Below, piece by piece: positions 51,170 through 62,705 of a stretch of DNA of 64,000 bases. Origin of the DNA: Spirogloea muscicola (Eukaryota > Streptophyta > Zygnematophyceae > Spirogloeales > Spirogloeaceae); NCBI GenBank assembly GCA_009602725.1, contig WELB01000018.1:584731-648730 (forward strand), written 5' to 3'. The notes under the pieces were generated by a model, which saw only the letters and a program-made list of their open reading frames with translations, did no database searches and was not told the DNA's origin. Within the stretch, counting starts at the first letter, position 1. Every line of letters starts with the position of its first letter. The position numbers and the translations under genes were made by a program.

Positions 51170-52600
51170 CTGCACGCGATCTTGGCCCCTCCCTTGTCTC
51201 CTTTACAGTTGTTGCATCAACTGTACTGCCCGTATGGTAGGTGTGGCGGCAGGTCGTCATGGTGCACAACAGGCGCTAGTGCAGTGAGTGACTGCTAGTG
51301 CCGGAAATATGTGTATACAGACCGATGCTATTTAGGACCCCATGTATAGCTGCTGGACTTGGTGGAAGCCAAGGCCTCTGGGGGCAGCCTGTGTGACATT
51401 ATGCCGGCTTCTCCACCATTTGCCTTTGACTAGAGATGTAGCTCTGATTGTAGAACAATGTTCTTCGAAGAGCCCTGTGTGAGGTCAGTTGAGTACGTTC
51501 ATGGATCTGCGGCCTCGTTAGCTTGCTGCAAGTTGAACTTTGATTCATATGTTGGACGCAAGCTGGTATGGAGAACTCTTGAGTTATAAGAAAGTATATT
51601 ATCTGTGTCCAAAACAGCGGAGATATTGAAGTTGTTTTACACAAGCCAAGGCAGTGAGCTGCCACGTGGCTGCAGTGCATCAATAGGTGCAACATAGCTA
51701 GTGAGTGACTAATGTCGTGCTTGTCGTGCTTAACACTCTTTTCTTTCAAAATGTCATATTGAATGTCGAGTAGGGCCAACAGCACCAGCACACACAGAGA
51801 ACACGAGCAGCTCTGATTGAGCTCCAGCTCCACTACTCATCGCCGATTGAGTCTTGTGCTTGATGCAGTAGAGCAGCTTTCTGAATATAGACACTGGTGT
51901 GTCAAGACCAGCCCAGAGAGAGGAGAAGCAGGCAAGCAATGCTTGCCACAAGGGCATCTTTGTCATTAGCGGAGGCTATGCAGCGTAGGCAACAAGTATT
52001 CAGGGGTGAGTGACCGTGAGAGTTACTCATCTTGACCGCAACCTGCAATTTAGTAGGCTCCATAGGTATTGGCCTTATGACGAAATGCATGACAGGGTGT
52101 GGGCAAGCGTCTGTTATCTGGGGGCTTTCGTGGTTCCTACTTCTGCATCTATGGCTTAGCAACGTGTCTAGCTATTTGAAGTAGCTAGACAGCTGCGCCA
52201 GCAGCAGTTTTGCGAGGAATCTGCCACCTCTTAGCTTAAGGGCTTGCTTGTTGTCAACAGGTATCTGCATCATTCTTTCACCGTTTCGAGCTTCTCACGC
52301 AAGTAACATCCTCCATAATTCTGCAAATTCGTGCCTTTCTATAACGTCGGGCAACAATTCATGAGCAGAGAGGTTCTCACCCCGTTAAGTTATGTGCGTC
52401 GACAGTTGAGAGAGTGGCCGAGAGTGCATAGAGTAGCGCAAGCTTGATCTGCTAAGCTTAATCGCCTTCTCCTTGCATGGGCGAGGTCCGCACGCAGAAA
52501 TTCAGCTTACAAGGAGGCATATCGCCCGACAATGGACACAATGGCCAAGTTGAACTCTAGAGCGCTGGATTTAGAGCGTACGTCTGCCTCCTGCCAAGGC
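51170..52600. other. No gene seen after ISCA2
   Basis: The left part is probably ISCA2 3' untranslated sequence. Several minus-strand open frames of 60-140 codons occur at 51400-52160 but show no recognisable domain, splice chain or composition bias. Confidence 0.4.
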
Positions 52601-52611
52601 CGCTAGACTCT

Positions 52612-52890
52612 ACATTCAGTATCCACGGGTGAGCAACAGCAAGTCAGAATAACTCGAAGCTGGGAAAGAAGCACTCCGCCGAGACCCTGAGGTGGCAGAA
52701 GGGCTTGGATTTAGAAAGAAATTTGAATCTGCCATCTGGTTTTCAGGCATCGATTGGCGACCCTTATGTGTTGACCCGTGGTCACTGAGCGGGTCAAGCT
52801 TGCAGTGGGTGATGTAGGTCATCAGATGTGCTAGCCTTTGTACTTGGCCATTTTGGCCTCCGATTGTTGTTTCAAATACACGAACAAGAA
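52612..52890. mobile_element. Composite head-to-head pair: A tail (-) joined to B tail (+), second copy
   Basis: The minus strand at 52616-52700 encodes S-Y-S-D-L-L-L-L-T-R-G-Y-stop. The plus strand at 52738-52788 encodes F-Q-A-S-I-G-D-P-Y-V-L-T-R-G-H-stop, followed by a B-type tail ending TTTCAAATACACGAAC near 52885. The connecting DNA and 3' tail align with those at 6940-7200. Confidence 0.55.
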
Positions 52891-53114
52891 AGACGCTTCC
52901 AGGACACGAAGAGCTCTCTCCCTTCGGACCTTGTCCACCCCATTGTGGGCTGGCCTTCCACACAGATGAGTATTCCACAGCAACCGCCCGCTTTCGGACC
53001 AGCTTCCTATTTGCTTTTCGCGGAGGCGTGGGCCATCCACTGGCATTGAAAGCGTGTTACGCTAGTCTTCGAAATGTGAAGTGCTGCGGAGGCGTCAGAG
53101 AGCGCCAAGTGGAC

Positions 53115-53122
53115 TGACGTCA
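53115..53122. promoter_or_regulatory. TGACGTCA site upstream of the first DJ-1-like gene
   Basis: A perfect TGACGTCA palindrome about 200 bp before ATG 53323, in a position suited to a bZIP-bound promoter element. No expression evidence is available. Confidence 0.3.
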
Positions 53123-53322
53123 TCAGCCACGGGGATCCTGGAGCCCGCCACCTGGTTGCCACGTAGGACGACGCAGTGACGTCGCGCCCGAACCGCCCGG
53201 CACTGCCACACTGCACCCTCGCCTACGCCCAGCCCCCCTCCGCCCGGCACGCCGTGAACTGCGCCGGCAGCGGCGGCGGAGGCGGCGCAGGCGGCGGCGG
53301 CGGCGGCGGNGTCCCGCCAAGC

Positions 53323-55203
53323 ATGGCGCAGTTGACTCCGGCGGCGGCGGCGGCGGCGACGACCGCCCGAGCGGGCGCCGGCGCGAATGCCGGCGGCGCC
53401 GCCGCCAGGGGCAAAGTCCTCGTCTGCTGCTCCAGCGCTGACCACATCGATCTGCAGGTCACATGTTCGACTCTGCGCTCGGCCTTGGTCGCCATGGATT
53501 ACCGTCGCTCGGCTTCTTTGTGGCACCTCGGCGACTGATATCTGAGGAGGCCGTTGAAGCCGAGCTGACGGCCGGCTGACGGTGGGCTCCCGCTAATATA
53601 TCGCTTATTGTGCAGAGCGGCAAGCACCAGCCGACGGGGTTCTTCCTCAAGGAGCTCGGCCGGCCGCTCATCCGGCTCCTCGAGAACAACTACCAAGTGG
53701 TGGTGAGAGCAAAGCTCGGCTGCTCGGCTTCCAATTCCGTTGAGCTTGATTGCCAGTATCTTTTGGTTAGTCCTTGTGCGCCGCGACGGTCTTGGTCATT
53801 AACCAACGACGCTGAAGCCTGCCGTGGTTGCTGGCGCCGTCTCCAGTTCGCCAACCCGAAGGGCAACGCGCCCGCCATGGACCCCATGTCCAACAGCAAG
53901 CTGTGGTTCAACCCCTTGCACTGGGGCGAGAAGGACGAGGAGGTGAAGATGCTGGACCGCATGCACGCGGAGGGCAACCTGGACCGCCCCCGCCCGTTCG
54001 CGTCCATCTCCGACGAGGAGCTGGAGTCCTTTGATGGCATCCTCGTTCCGGGAGGTTGGTCCACCATCATAGTACCCTCGTTGACATAAGGACCTTTGAT
54101 AGAGCTGCACTCAGGCCGGAGCTGCTCGGCAAGGGCAGCGCCAGCCTCTCTGAGTATGCCCAACTGAGTCTGACTAGTGGTGTGCTACGCTCCTTGCCTC
54201 CTGCGTTCTTGAAGGCCATGCTCCGATGGCGGACCTGTGGAATGACCCCAACCTGGGCCGCATTCTCCTCCACTTCCACAACCGCGCCAAGCCGACCGGT
54301 CAGCTATCTTCACTACGTTCCCAGTCAAGCTTTCACCGAGATCATTCTGTGTGCTGCGTGCCGACCCGTAAAGCACGACTCCCGCACACCGGCTGGTGCA
54401 CTGATGTCCTGAGCTACATCTGTTATCGCATGAAGTGTACTGAGTAGGTGCCACGATATCCCTGTGGGTGCTGGGCAGGAATGATTTGCCACGCTCCCAT
54501 TGCGCTGCTGTCCACAAAGCAGGTGCAGCCGAATGCACCGTGGGCATATGCAGGGTACAAGATGACGTGCTACTCGAACGTCGAAGAGAAGCTCAACGAG
54601 CTGATGTGGATGAGCAATCTCCCTTACCTTGTGACTTGACATTCTCTTGACCTTTCTGCTGAGTAGCACACCATGTGCCGGACTAGTACAGCGCTTGAGA
54701 CCCTTGCTGAGCCGCAGGAAAGCAAGACAAGGTGACTATGTCCAGATTTATTAGCGGAGTTCAATGAGACCGTATCCTCGTCAGCCCTTAACAGGGAGCA
54801 GTCTGATTTTTACAGGTGGAGACAGAGTTGAGGAACAATGGCGCCATAATGGTGGAGGCTCTTCCCATGATTCCCAAGGTCACGGTTGACAGGGAGCTCA
54901 TTAGTGCTCAGGTCCGGGCTGACCCACTCCTTGCAACTGCATGCAGACTTGGGAGGCTACTTATATCAGCCGAGGCAGCCTCAGGGTGGTTGCTGCTCTC
55001 AAGCAGATTGTTGCTAGAGTATCCAGTGAGGAGCCTGCTTGTGCTCAGGATCATGAATTTGACATCTTACTTTTGTTATGAGACAGGGCCCGACCTCTGC
55101 CGATCAATTTGGAGCAGAATTTGTGAAACACCTGAGCGACAAGAGCCAGACCCAGTTGCAGGGGCAAGCTTTTGCACCGCAGGCACGCATGTCTGTAAAT
55201 TGA
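53323..55203 (+). CDS. DJ-1/PfpI-like protein, copy 1
   Basis: Class I glutamine-amidotransferase-like fold of the DJ-1/PfpI superfamily; relatives act as glyoxalases, chaperones or proteases, so the activity is not settled. Seven exons in phase: 53323-53457, 53616-53702, 53847-54054, 54215-54298, 54479-54630, 54816-54911, 55087-55203, giving 292 residues. First strand G-K-V-L-V-C-C-S-S, then T-G-F-F-L-K-E-L-G-R-P, F-A-N-P-K-G-N-A-P, V-P-G-G-H-A-P-M-A-D-L and the nucleophile elbow M-I-C-H-A-P (C175). The frame is open upstream to M at 53176, which could add an organelle-targeting segment through a GGC-rich repeat holding an ambiguous base. The C-terminus is 16 residues longer than in copy 2. 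Confidence 0.88.
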
Positions 55204-55209
55204 TTAAGT

Positions 55210-56930
55210 ACTTGCACCACAACATGACGTACAACTGTCCTGTGCAGTATGAAGAGAATGATATGATGTGGAGTATATAGTAAAACCAGCTCAACAAATT
55301 TGGTGAAGCACCTTTCACCATGCAGCCATGTTTCACCTGCATGAATAGTGGCAGGCTACATATGTAACACGGAAGTACCTTCGAGGTCTTGAAAGTACCT
55401 CGAAGGTTGTACCACCTCTCAAAAGTCTGTCATGCATATTGCATTGCGAAATCGTTAAGGTCCAAGCCTGTAGAAGTCACGGCTGTTGAGATTTGTGACC
55501 GAGAAAGCAACACACAGAGTAGACATGCAGATCTAAATCAGGCACGTTGAAGAGACATATTATATTGCCGATTATTCATATGGAGGCTTCTTGCGCCATA
55601 CTGTCTAGATTTCCGATAAAAAATGTCCGATCCCTTCGCTCCTTCACTGCTTGCAGGCCATGCTTCAGTACTAAACCTGCAGTAAATCTCAAACCGAGCC
55701 GCACTCACCTCTGCTTTTACGGCCACTGCGCTATCTGGGCAGCCACTAACTGCAATCTTAGCCAAAGCATTAAGGGTTAGTTGAAGTGCGGCTTCCAATC
55801 GGAGGGCAAGCTGCTGGTTCTCCAGTTTGTAGGCGACCTCAGCATCGGAATACTGCGCAGGAGTGACTAGCACACTCATGATTGCAATGCTGTCCACAAG
55901 GCAGGTGGAGCCAAGTGCACCATGCGCATAAGCTGGGTGCAGTACGACTGCTCTTAAACTGGGAGGGCAGATTAATGAGCCGGTGTAGATGAGCAAGTAC
56001 ATTTACCCAAACAACAGTTTTTTGCGTTCAAATCGGTTCATACAATTTTCTGGACGTCCACTGTCTCGCAGTGCAGAATTTAGGATTTTGAAGGGGCTGA
56101 AAGCACAAAATACGCAGCGTTACAAAGCGGCTACAACCAATGGGTGCTGAATAATCTCTAATCAACAGCCGCAAGTAGCAGTAGCTCTTCTTTCGCTTGC
56201 AGCTGGAAAAGAGTCACTGCGTCGTAAGTCAGTGGCAGCGGCCAAGGCTTGACCTGCTCGCAATGCACAGTGAAGGCCTGCGAAGGCTGGAGCGTAATAC
56301 ATATTTGTTCATTTAAGGGGCAATCGCACACTTGAGGAAGCGACCCGGCGGCAAGCAACCGGGCTGCTCGCCCTGCTACCCTTGACGCCGAATTAATACT
56401 GGTCGCATAAGCTGTTTGAGAAGGCCGAGCTACAGAGACTTAGAAGCCATGTGGACCTCGACTCCCCTGCTCGTCGCTGGCAGGGTAATCCGCGCTTCCG
56501 CCCCTTGGCGCCTGCGCTTTCGCTGACAGCGTGCCCCGCCGATTGGGTTGTGGGTCCAAGGAAATTTGTCCTGACGACGTCCGCAATCAGACAGGAGCCG
56601 CCCAAGCCAGGCAAAACAGGTGACAGGGTTGTTTAATTGGTCGGAACACTGGCAGCTTAGAGACGTAAGCTCTTCCAGAGGGGGCAGGGGCTGTGAAAGA
56701 AAGGGGCTCTTACAAATGGGTCGAGGGCTACAAAACGACAGGCCATAAAAAGTGGACAAGGTCCAAAGGGCAGGAAGGTGCTAAAACCACACAGCTATGC
56801 AAGTGGCTACAGCGTATGGGCTTAGTAACCCAAGCATAGTAAACCAAGTCAGCAGCCGCAAGTTGGAGTAACTTGCAAAATTCATTGACCACATCATCCT
56901 AGAAGCGTAGCCAAAGCGCGCCCCCCCCGC
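55210..56930. other. No gene seen between the DJ-1-like copies, left part
   Basis: A short inverted repeat (CCTTCGAGG...CCTCGAAGG) lies at about 55378-55402. A reversed retroelement tail lies at about 56670-56760. Other open frames are not recognised. Confidence 0.4.
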
Positions 56931-56932
56931 AT

Positions 56933-57400
56933 GTGGGAGGTGCTGAGCAGAAAAAGCTCCGACACTACTCAGACTACCCCCGCAGTGACCACCTCCTCCC
57001 GGCCGCAATCGACACTTTCGACTGCTTGGGTCCTCGCTTCCATACCCTACTCGAGAACATAGCGAGTCTGGGATATGCACGACGCGAGGATATGCTCCCA
57101 GCCCAGATGGGTATGCCGGCAGCCTATCTGTCATTTCTGCGACGTCGAGTGTCAACCTGTCTGCAACGAGCTCAGGCGTATGCTCTGCATCAGAAAGCTG
57201 GTCGAGCCTTAGCTGCTGGCACAAGAGCTAGTCAATTGCCGTCCGGTATTCGAGCGTCAGCTAGCGACCTCTACGTGCTGACTCGTGGTTACTGAGCGGG
57301 TCAGCTTAGCAGCAGGTGACGTACATTTGTCCAATGTGCTTGCCTTTGTACTTGGCCACACATGGCCTCCCCATCTCTTAATATACACGCATTTTCCCCG
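56933..57400 (+). mobile_element. Retroelement tail, subfamily B, long open copy
   Basis: A 120-codon open frame stops at 57293-57295. It reads A-I-D-T-F-D-C-L-G-P-R-F-H-T-L-L-E-N-I-A, R-R-R-V-S-T-C-L-Q-R-A-Q-A-Y-A-L-H, A-G-R-A-L-A-A and A-S-D-L-Y-V-L-T-R-G-Y. The B-type 3' tail follows to about 57395. Protein similarity to 4136-4504 is high over the whole length, with mostly conservative changes. Confidence 0.65.
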
Positions 57401-57689
57401 CAAGTGCACTGCGTGAGCCTGGGAACGCTGACATTAGGTGGAGAGCCGCATGCGGAACCCCACCTGGACAAGTGACCCGGCATCGAAACCGGGGAGCTCA
57501 CCTTGCTGCCCCTGACTGCAATTGATGGCCCGCCGTGAAAGCCACTGCAGGTCTGGCCACCAACTGCCAAATGCCCCATGCCTGAAAGACATGAACAAGG
57601 TTTGAAGGGACAGGAAAGCGCAGAGAGCCCAGCCAGAAGGAGCGCGTAGAAGAAAGCGGCTGTGGAAAGCCAGCCAGATACATACAAGT

Positions 57690-57860
57690 GTTTATGACGG
57701 AGCCACAGGCTAGGCAGACAGGGCGCCCTTAGTACCCCCGTGTCAGCAGTAGGAAGTCAGATGAGCTGAGGGGGAGGAGGAGCAACCCCGCTGCGCAAGC
57801 CAGAGGCTGCTGCAAGGGCGCGACCAGCGCGGCGGTGCGTAGGAGGGAGCAGCTTCTGGG
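57690..57860 (-). mobile_element. Retroelement tail, A-like
   Basis: On the minus strand, L-S-S-S-D-F-L-L-L-T-R-G-Y ends at a stop at 57729-57731. The reversed stem-loop remnant (GCGGCTGTGGAAAGCCAGCC) follows near 57656. Confidence 0.55.
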
Positions 57861-58107
57861 GACAGTGGCCACGTGTGTGTGTCGTCGGAGTCTGCCACCC
57901 CCGTGACCTGGCAGCCACGTCGGCGCGTCCAGCGAAGCACGGGCCACGTCGGCAGCGCCACGTCCGAGCCCGCGCTCGCCATCTGGGAGCCACGTCGCGC
58001 AGCCCGCCTGTATGGGCCGCGGCCAAGTGGCACCCCCGCACCCCCCCACTTCTCTCCCCCTGAACTGAATAACGAATAACACACGAACCTTATTCCATCG
58101 CCTCTGA

Positions 58108-58190
58108 ATGAAGAAGTGCCCGCCCATAGAGAAGAGGGGCTGGCAAAGCCAGCCCAAAAACAATGGACAATGTCCAAAGCCAAAGAATGC
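58108..58190 (-). mobile_element. Short retroelement 3'-end insertion
   Basis: Minus-strand stem GGGCTGGC-TTT-GCCAGCCC with CTCTATGGGCGGGC, close in sequence and length to the 97-bp insertion at 39257. GAATG occurs on both sides and may be the target-site duplication. Confidence 0.6.
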
Positions 58191-58329
58191 ACCTGGAGAG
58201 CGGCTGGATCGACAAGAGCGGCCTTCACACCGCTTCTTCATGATCAGCAGCCGCATTCCTTTCCCCCTTGAGTAATTTGTAGCTGCTTTCTTTCTTTGTG
58301 TGCTTTGGTTTCTTAGCGCTTCCTCTGGC

Positions 58330-58500
58330 TTCCACTGACCCGCCGCATGCTCACTAGGGGAGTATTGAGCACCCAATGGCCACTTGAGTCGCAGTGTGCT
58401 TTAGCGCTTTTCTGGCGCCTTCGAAATCTGATCATTATCTTTCTGAACTGGCCGATCACAGCCATCACCCTTCACTGGAGGAGTCCTTCATTCCAACCCG
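58330..58500 (+). mobile_element. Retroelement tail directly upstream of DJ-1-like copy 2
   Basis: Starts at the CTCACTAGGGGAGTATTGAG end of the coding tail and runs through AACTGGCCGATCACAGCCATC to GGAGGAGTCC near 58484. It ends about 40-55 bp before the start codon at 58539 and so may form part of the 5' untranslated region or core promoter. Confidence 0.6.
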
Positions 58501-58538
58501 ACCTCCGCCCGGCTGGCCGAGCTCTCGCTCAGCCGGCC

Positions 58539-60833
58539 ATGGCCGCCGCCAGCCTCGCAGCCGCGCCAGCAATCCCGCCCGCGGCCCTCCGCAGCCTCTG
58601 CCGCTGCGCCCGGCAGGCGCCGCCGGCAGCGGCGCTTGTCAGCCCGCGGCAGCGGCGGCGCAGGCGCGGAGCCCTCCGCCTCCTCGACCGGCTCGCGGGG
58701 GCCGCCGATGGTCCCAAGACTGCCGACGATGGACGGGCTCCGTTTGCGCGTCAGGCGGCCCGCTGCGCGACGGAGATGCCTTCGGCTGCGACCGTTGAGC
58801 CGATCGCAGCGGCTGCCGGCGCCGCCAAGGGCAAGGTCCTCATCTGCTGCTCCAGCGCCGACCATGTGGACCTCCAGGTCTCCTCGCTTCTATCCTCACC
58901 TCGTTGTTCAGGGTCGCCACTCCACTGTCTCAGCTTCTTGCTTCTGAGGAGGCTGTTACGGTACAACGTTAATTCGATACACACACAATTGGCCGTGCAC
59001 AGAGCGAGCTGCAAGCTGCTTCAGCTGTGGCGTCTGCTACTGGACTGGCGTTGTTGAGACCAGTCATCTTGACGATACTGCTGTGGAAGTCAGAGGAGGT
59101 TCTACTCTATAAGCTCAACTGTATGACTCAAGTGTGAAGATAGTCCACTTCCCTATGATGCTGCAGAGCGGCAAGCAGCAGCCGACGGGGTTCTTCCTCA
59201 AGGAGCTGGGCCGGCCGCTCGTTCGGCTGCTCGATTCCAACTACCACGTGGTGGTGAGCGACGCGACTTGGCAGCGCACGCCGCCAAGCCTGCATAGTCG
59301 GCTCGTCAGTGCTAGCTTGACGGTGTCGTTCGTTGTGCGTTGAGTAGGCCCCACTGACGGTGCTGACACATGCCTTGTTCACCTTTGGCGATCCAGTTTG
59401 CCAACCCAAAGGGCAACGCACCGTCGATGGACCCTTTGTCTGATAGCAAGCTGTGGTTCAACCCCTGGCACTGGTCCGAGAAGGACGACGAGGTGCAGCT
59501 GCTGGAGTGCCTGCATGCCGAAGGCAACCTGGACCAGCCCCGCACGTTCGCCTCAATTTCTGATGAAGAGCTTGAGTCTTTTGATGGCGTCCTTATTCCT
59601 GGAGGTCGGTGTGGACTTGTCGTGCTGCCTGTTATTTCTCCAAAGAAGACACAACTATGTGCCTGCTTGTTGCTTCAAAGTGCTGCTTGTAGGGAAACAA
59701 GCATGACATGACCATCTTCCGGGCTCTCCGCAAGTTGCACGCACCTCCTCTGCGGAGGTGCCTGACACTCAGGTGGACTGTCATCTTTGACATAATGCAC
59801 AGAGTGAAGCATGCAGCTGTCAAAGCTGCGGTGTTACCACACTCACCAACCCAAGTACTCCGTGGGACGACTGGCTCTGTGTGCTCGTGCTTGCAGGTCA
59901 TGCCCCCATGACTGACCTGTGGAATGACCCTGAGCTAGGCCGCATACTCCTCCACTTTCACCAGCGCTCCAAGCCGACCGGTAAGCTGGTTTTCATAAGC
60001 CAGCTACAGAGGTGAGGAGCAGTCCTTTCTCCCTTAGTTGCTTCCCCACTCTGGAGTAGCCAGAGATGCCTGCGAGCTGGCGTGGACCTCCAATGTATAC
60101 AATGCGCGTATGTCGTCCTCAGAGAATGATTGGTTTGCCTATCTGTGTATTGCTGTGCAGGGATGATCTGTCATGCCCCGATTGCCCTGCTGTCCACGAA
60201 GCAGGTGGAGCTCAACGCACCTTGGGCGTACGAAGGGTACAAGATGACGTGCTACTCAGATGCCGAGGAGAACATGATTGAGCTTCTGTGGCTGGGCAAA
60301 CTGCCATACAAGGTGATGGGATTCATCTGCCTGGGACTCTTGGACGGTCCCTTTGTTGGGCCCCTCACAGAGGCTGTGCCTCTGGAGGCCTCCGACTCGC
60401 TTGCATAGCATGTACTCCCACAAAGCTCCTCCCATACTCATTCACAGGTCGAGTCTGAGCTGAGGGAAAGTGGCGGAATCCTGGTTGAGGCGCTCCCCAT
60501 GATGCCCAAGGTCACCATCGACAGGGAACTCATCAGCGCCCAGGTCTGGCATAGCCAACTTAACTTTTGCAACGAGTGCCCTGTTCACGTTTGAATTGGA
60601 GTCCACCTCGGTCTCAGCTAAAGCATCATGTGTGGTGCTTGCTGTCCTGGGACAGATATGCTCCGGCTGTGCTTCACGATGTCAAGTGGTCAAAGTAGCC
60701 CTGCCTTCGTGGAATGTCCATCTGGAGCAGTATTTGCAAGTGATGCACTCTATTTGTCAAGCAGGGCCCGACCTCCGCTGATCAATTTGGAGCGGAATAT
60801 GTTGAACAACTAAACAAGAAGCGTCAGGACTAG
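58539..60833 (+). CDS. DJ-1/PfpI-like protein, copy 2, with organelle-targeting extension
   Basis: Same superfamily and the same seven-exon structure as the copy 5 kb upstream: 58539-58877, 59167-59253, 59397-59604, 59897-59980, 60161-60312, 60448-60543, 60765-60833; 344 residues. Exons 2 to 6 have exactly the same lengths as in copy 1 (87, 208, 84, 152, 96 nt), so this is a tandem duplicate. The first 80 residues are rich in Ala, Arg and Ser (R-R-R-R-R-G-A-L-R-L-L), fitting a chloroplast or mitochondrial transit peptide. The domain keeps G-K-V-L-I-C-C-S-S, G-G-H-A-P-M-T-D-L and M-I-C-H-A-P (C243). Different N-termini suggest the paralogues may work in different compartments. Confidence 0.9.
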
Positions 60834-61049
60834 TCATCCTCGTCACAGGTGCCAAGTATCTGAGGTTTGATCAATGTTGAGCTCAAAGGCCTGAAGGGTC
60901 ACAGACTGCTAGCAGAAGGAATGCATGTGCTTGCAACACAGCACAGCAGGATTTCCAGCTCAAGCTTGCTTTCAGGATATTTCAGGTGGCATGACTCTGC
61001 ATGCATTTGTAGCTCAGCTTTTGTCAAGACCATCTGACAAGACGTGTCG

Positions 61050-62130
61050 AGGATAGAGAAGAAGGCTTTCCACAAGGGGCAGTGGCTGTGGAATGCCAGC
61101 TCAATGACAGTGCAGTGGGGGGGGGGAAAGGAGAGTCAGAGATGGACGAGGGGGGGGAGGAAGAGAAGAAAGAAAGAGCTCTTCCAACGTAAGGCCATGG
61201 CTGTGAGAAGCCAGCCGAATAGATGACCAAGTTTTGGAAGAAACCCTTCTACTGCGAGGCAATGCATGTGAAGACTCTTCCAGTTGAGGGCGATGGCCGT
61301 GTTTGGCCAGCCCAGAAAAAGGAATCAATAGTGGCCAGCCCAACCCAGAAAAGGCTCTTCTAGTGAGGGCGATGGTTGTGCAAGAAAGCGGCTGCTGATA
61401 TGAAAGAATCGGCTGTGAAATGCCACGAGTGGGAGCAAGGGCCTGCCCGTTTCAGCCCACCCTGGCCGGCCGTGCCGCGACACTTCTCCGCTAAAGCCTC
61501 CTGGCGCCAGGAACACACACCTAGCTGGCTGTTGCACACATCCCGTCGGCAATGCCACGCGGCGACCGCCAGCCGAAGTTGGCAAGCCACGTGCTTGTGA
61601 CACGTGGGCGGCCTGTTGTAGTTTCCTGTTGTAGTATCAGCAGCCGCTTTCTTCTTGGCAGCCTCCATTGCATTTCCCGACCTTGTTACATCATTGTGGG
61701 GTGGCCTCTCACAGCCTCTGCCTTCCTTTGGGACGGCTCTTACTTTGGGCTGGCTCTTCACAGCAACCGACTCCTCTCCCCGGCTCCTCTGTCCGTTGTT
61801 CCTTGGGCTGGCCCTTGTCACAGCCATCCGCCCCTCTCGGAAGGTCTTTAACCCTTGCTCATTCATTCTGGGGGTTGCACAGCTGGTTTCACAGCCATCG
61901 CCCCTTACTGACTGAGTCACTCTTTCGTTGTTCTCTAGCCACCGCCTTCCTCTTATCTGGTATTGGGCTGGCTTTCGACAGCCCTCGCCCCCCGTGAAAG
62001 AGCTGCTCCTTTCTCTTCTGGTCCCTTGCAACTTGTCCCATTCTTAGGGGCTGGCCTTTACAGGCATTGCTCCCTTTTGAGGGGAGCTAGATGGATTGAT
62101 ATACATCTAGCTAAACACTACAACAAGCTA
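61050..62130. repeat. Array of retroelement 3' tails arranged in two opposing halves
   Basis: About four minus-oriented tails (near 61080, 61190, 61290, 61365; pattern GGCTGTG...GCCAGCC) are followed by about six plus-oriented tails (near 61697, 61745, 61804, 61870, 61965, 62040; pattern GGGCTGGC...CACAGCC). Spacing is 50-110 bp. Poly-G runs lie at 61118 and 61151. No coding tail is attached to these units, so they are all severely 5'-truncated or a locally amplified unit. Confidence 0.65.
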
Positions 62131-62243
62131 GCATGCAAGCACAGCTTGACCTGCCTCAGGTCCAGCTCTGACCAGTGATGCCCTGCTCGTTCGTCTGCGT
62201 CTGTAGCTTCTGTTGACCTTGAAGTGACTGAAACTTGTTGCAG

Positions 62244-62503
62244 GGAGCGACGGAGTACAGATGCCTCATCATCCGACAGCTTTGAAAAAGTGTGCAGCAG
62301 GACCCCTTACTCATGTATGCCTACTACTGAGGGAGTGGCAAGTGCAAAACATCATAGAAGGAGATGACTGTCAGGCCCCTCAACTGCAACGCCTGCATGA
62401 AAACATCGGCAGGTCTAAGCTCCTCACTGCCACTTCTTCGTCAACGGACAGTTGCAGCGGAGAAGACCAATACGCCAGTGCGAATCAGCACAATGAATGA
62501 TTG
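62244..62503 (+). CDS. Possible small terminal exon, unassigned
   Basis: An acceptor-like TTGTTGCAG precedes a frame that stays open to a stop at 62498-62500. The product is polar and low complexity (S-S-S-T-D-S-C-S-G-E-D-Q). AATAAAGAATAAAG lies about 60 bp past the stop. It may be a terminal exon of an unseen gene, but no upstream exon could be joined. Confidence 0.2.
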
Positions 62504-62705
62504 TAAGAGAATGAGGGTTGTCATGTCTATGCCTGCATGACTACGAGAGTAGCCGTCACAATAAAGAATAAAGAATAGTGTAACTGGCTCCTACACGTGG
62601 TGCAGACAGGAGCAACTTCAGTGACGGCAGTGCCGTCTGTCTGAGCTGCCCGTCTAATGCAGGGAGGAGAGGCGTGCCGAGCCTAAAGCAGTGAGTTTGG
62701 CATAT

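Noticed and set aside
51400-52162. Overlapping minus-strand ORFs of 70-140 codons after ISCA2
   Set aside because: No domain, no splice chain, no composition signal; likely chance open frames.
58347-58538. In-frame N-terminal extension of the second DJ-1-like gene
   Set aside because: The sequence is a retroelement 3' tail that is merely open in this frame; the ATG at 58539 starts the transit-peptide-like region.
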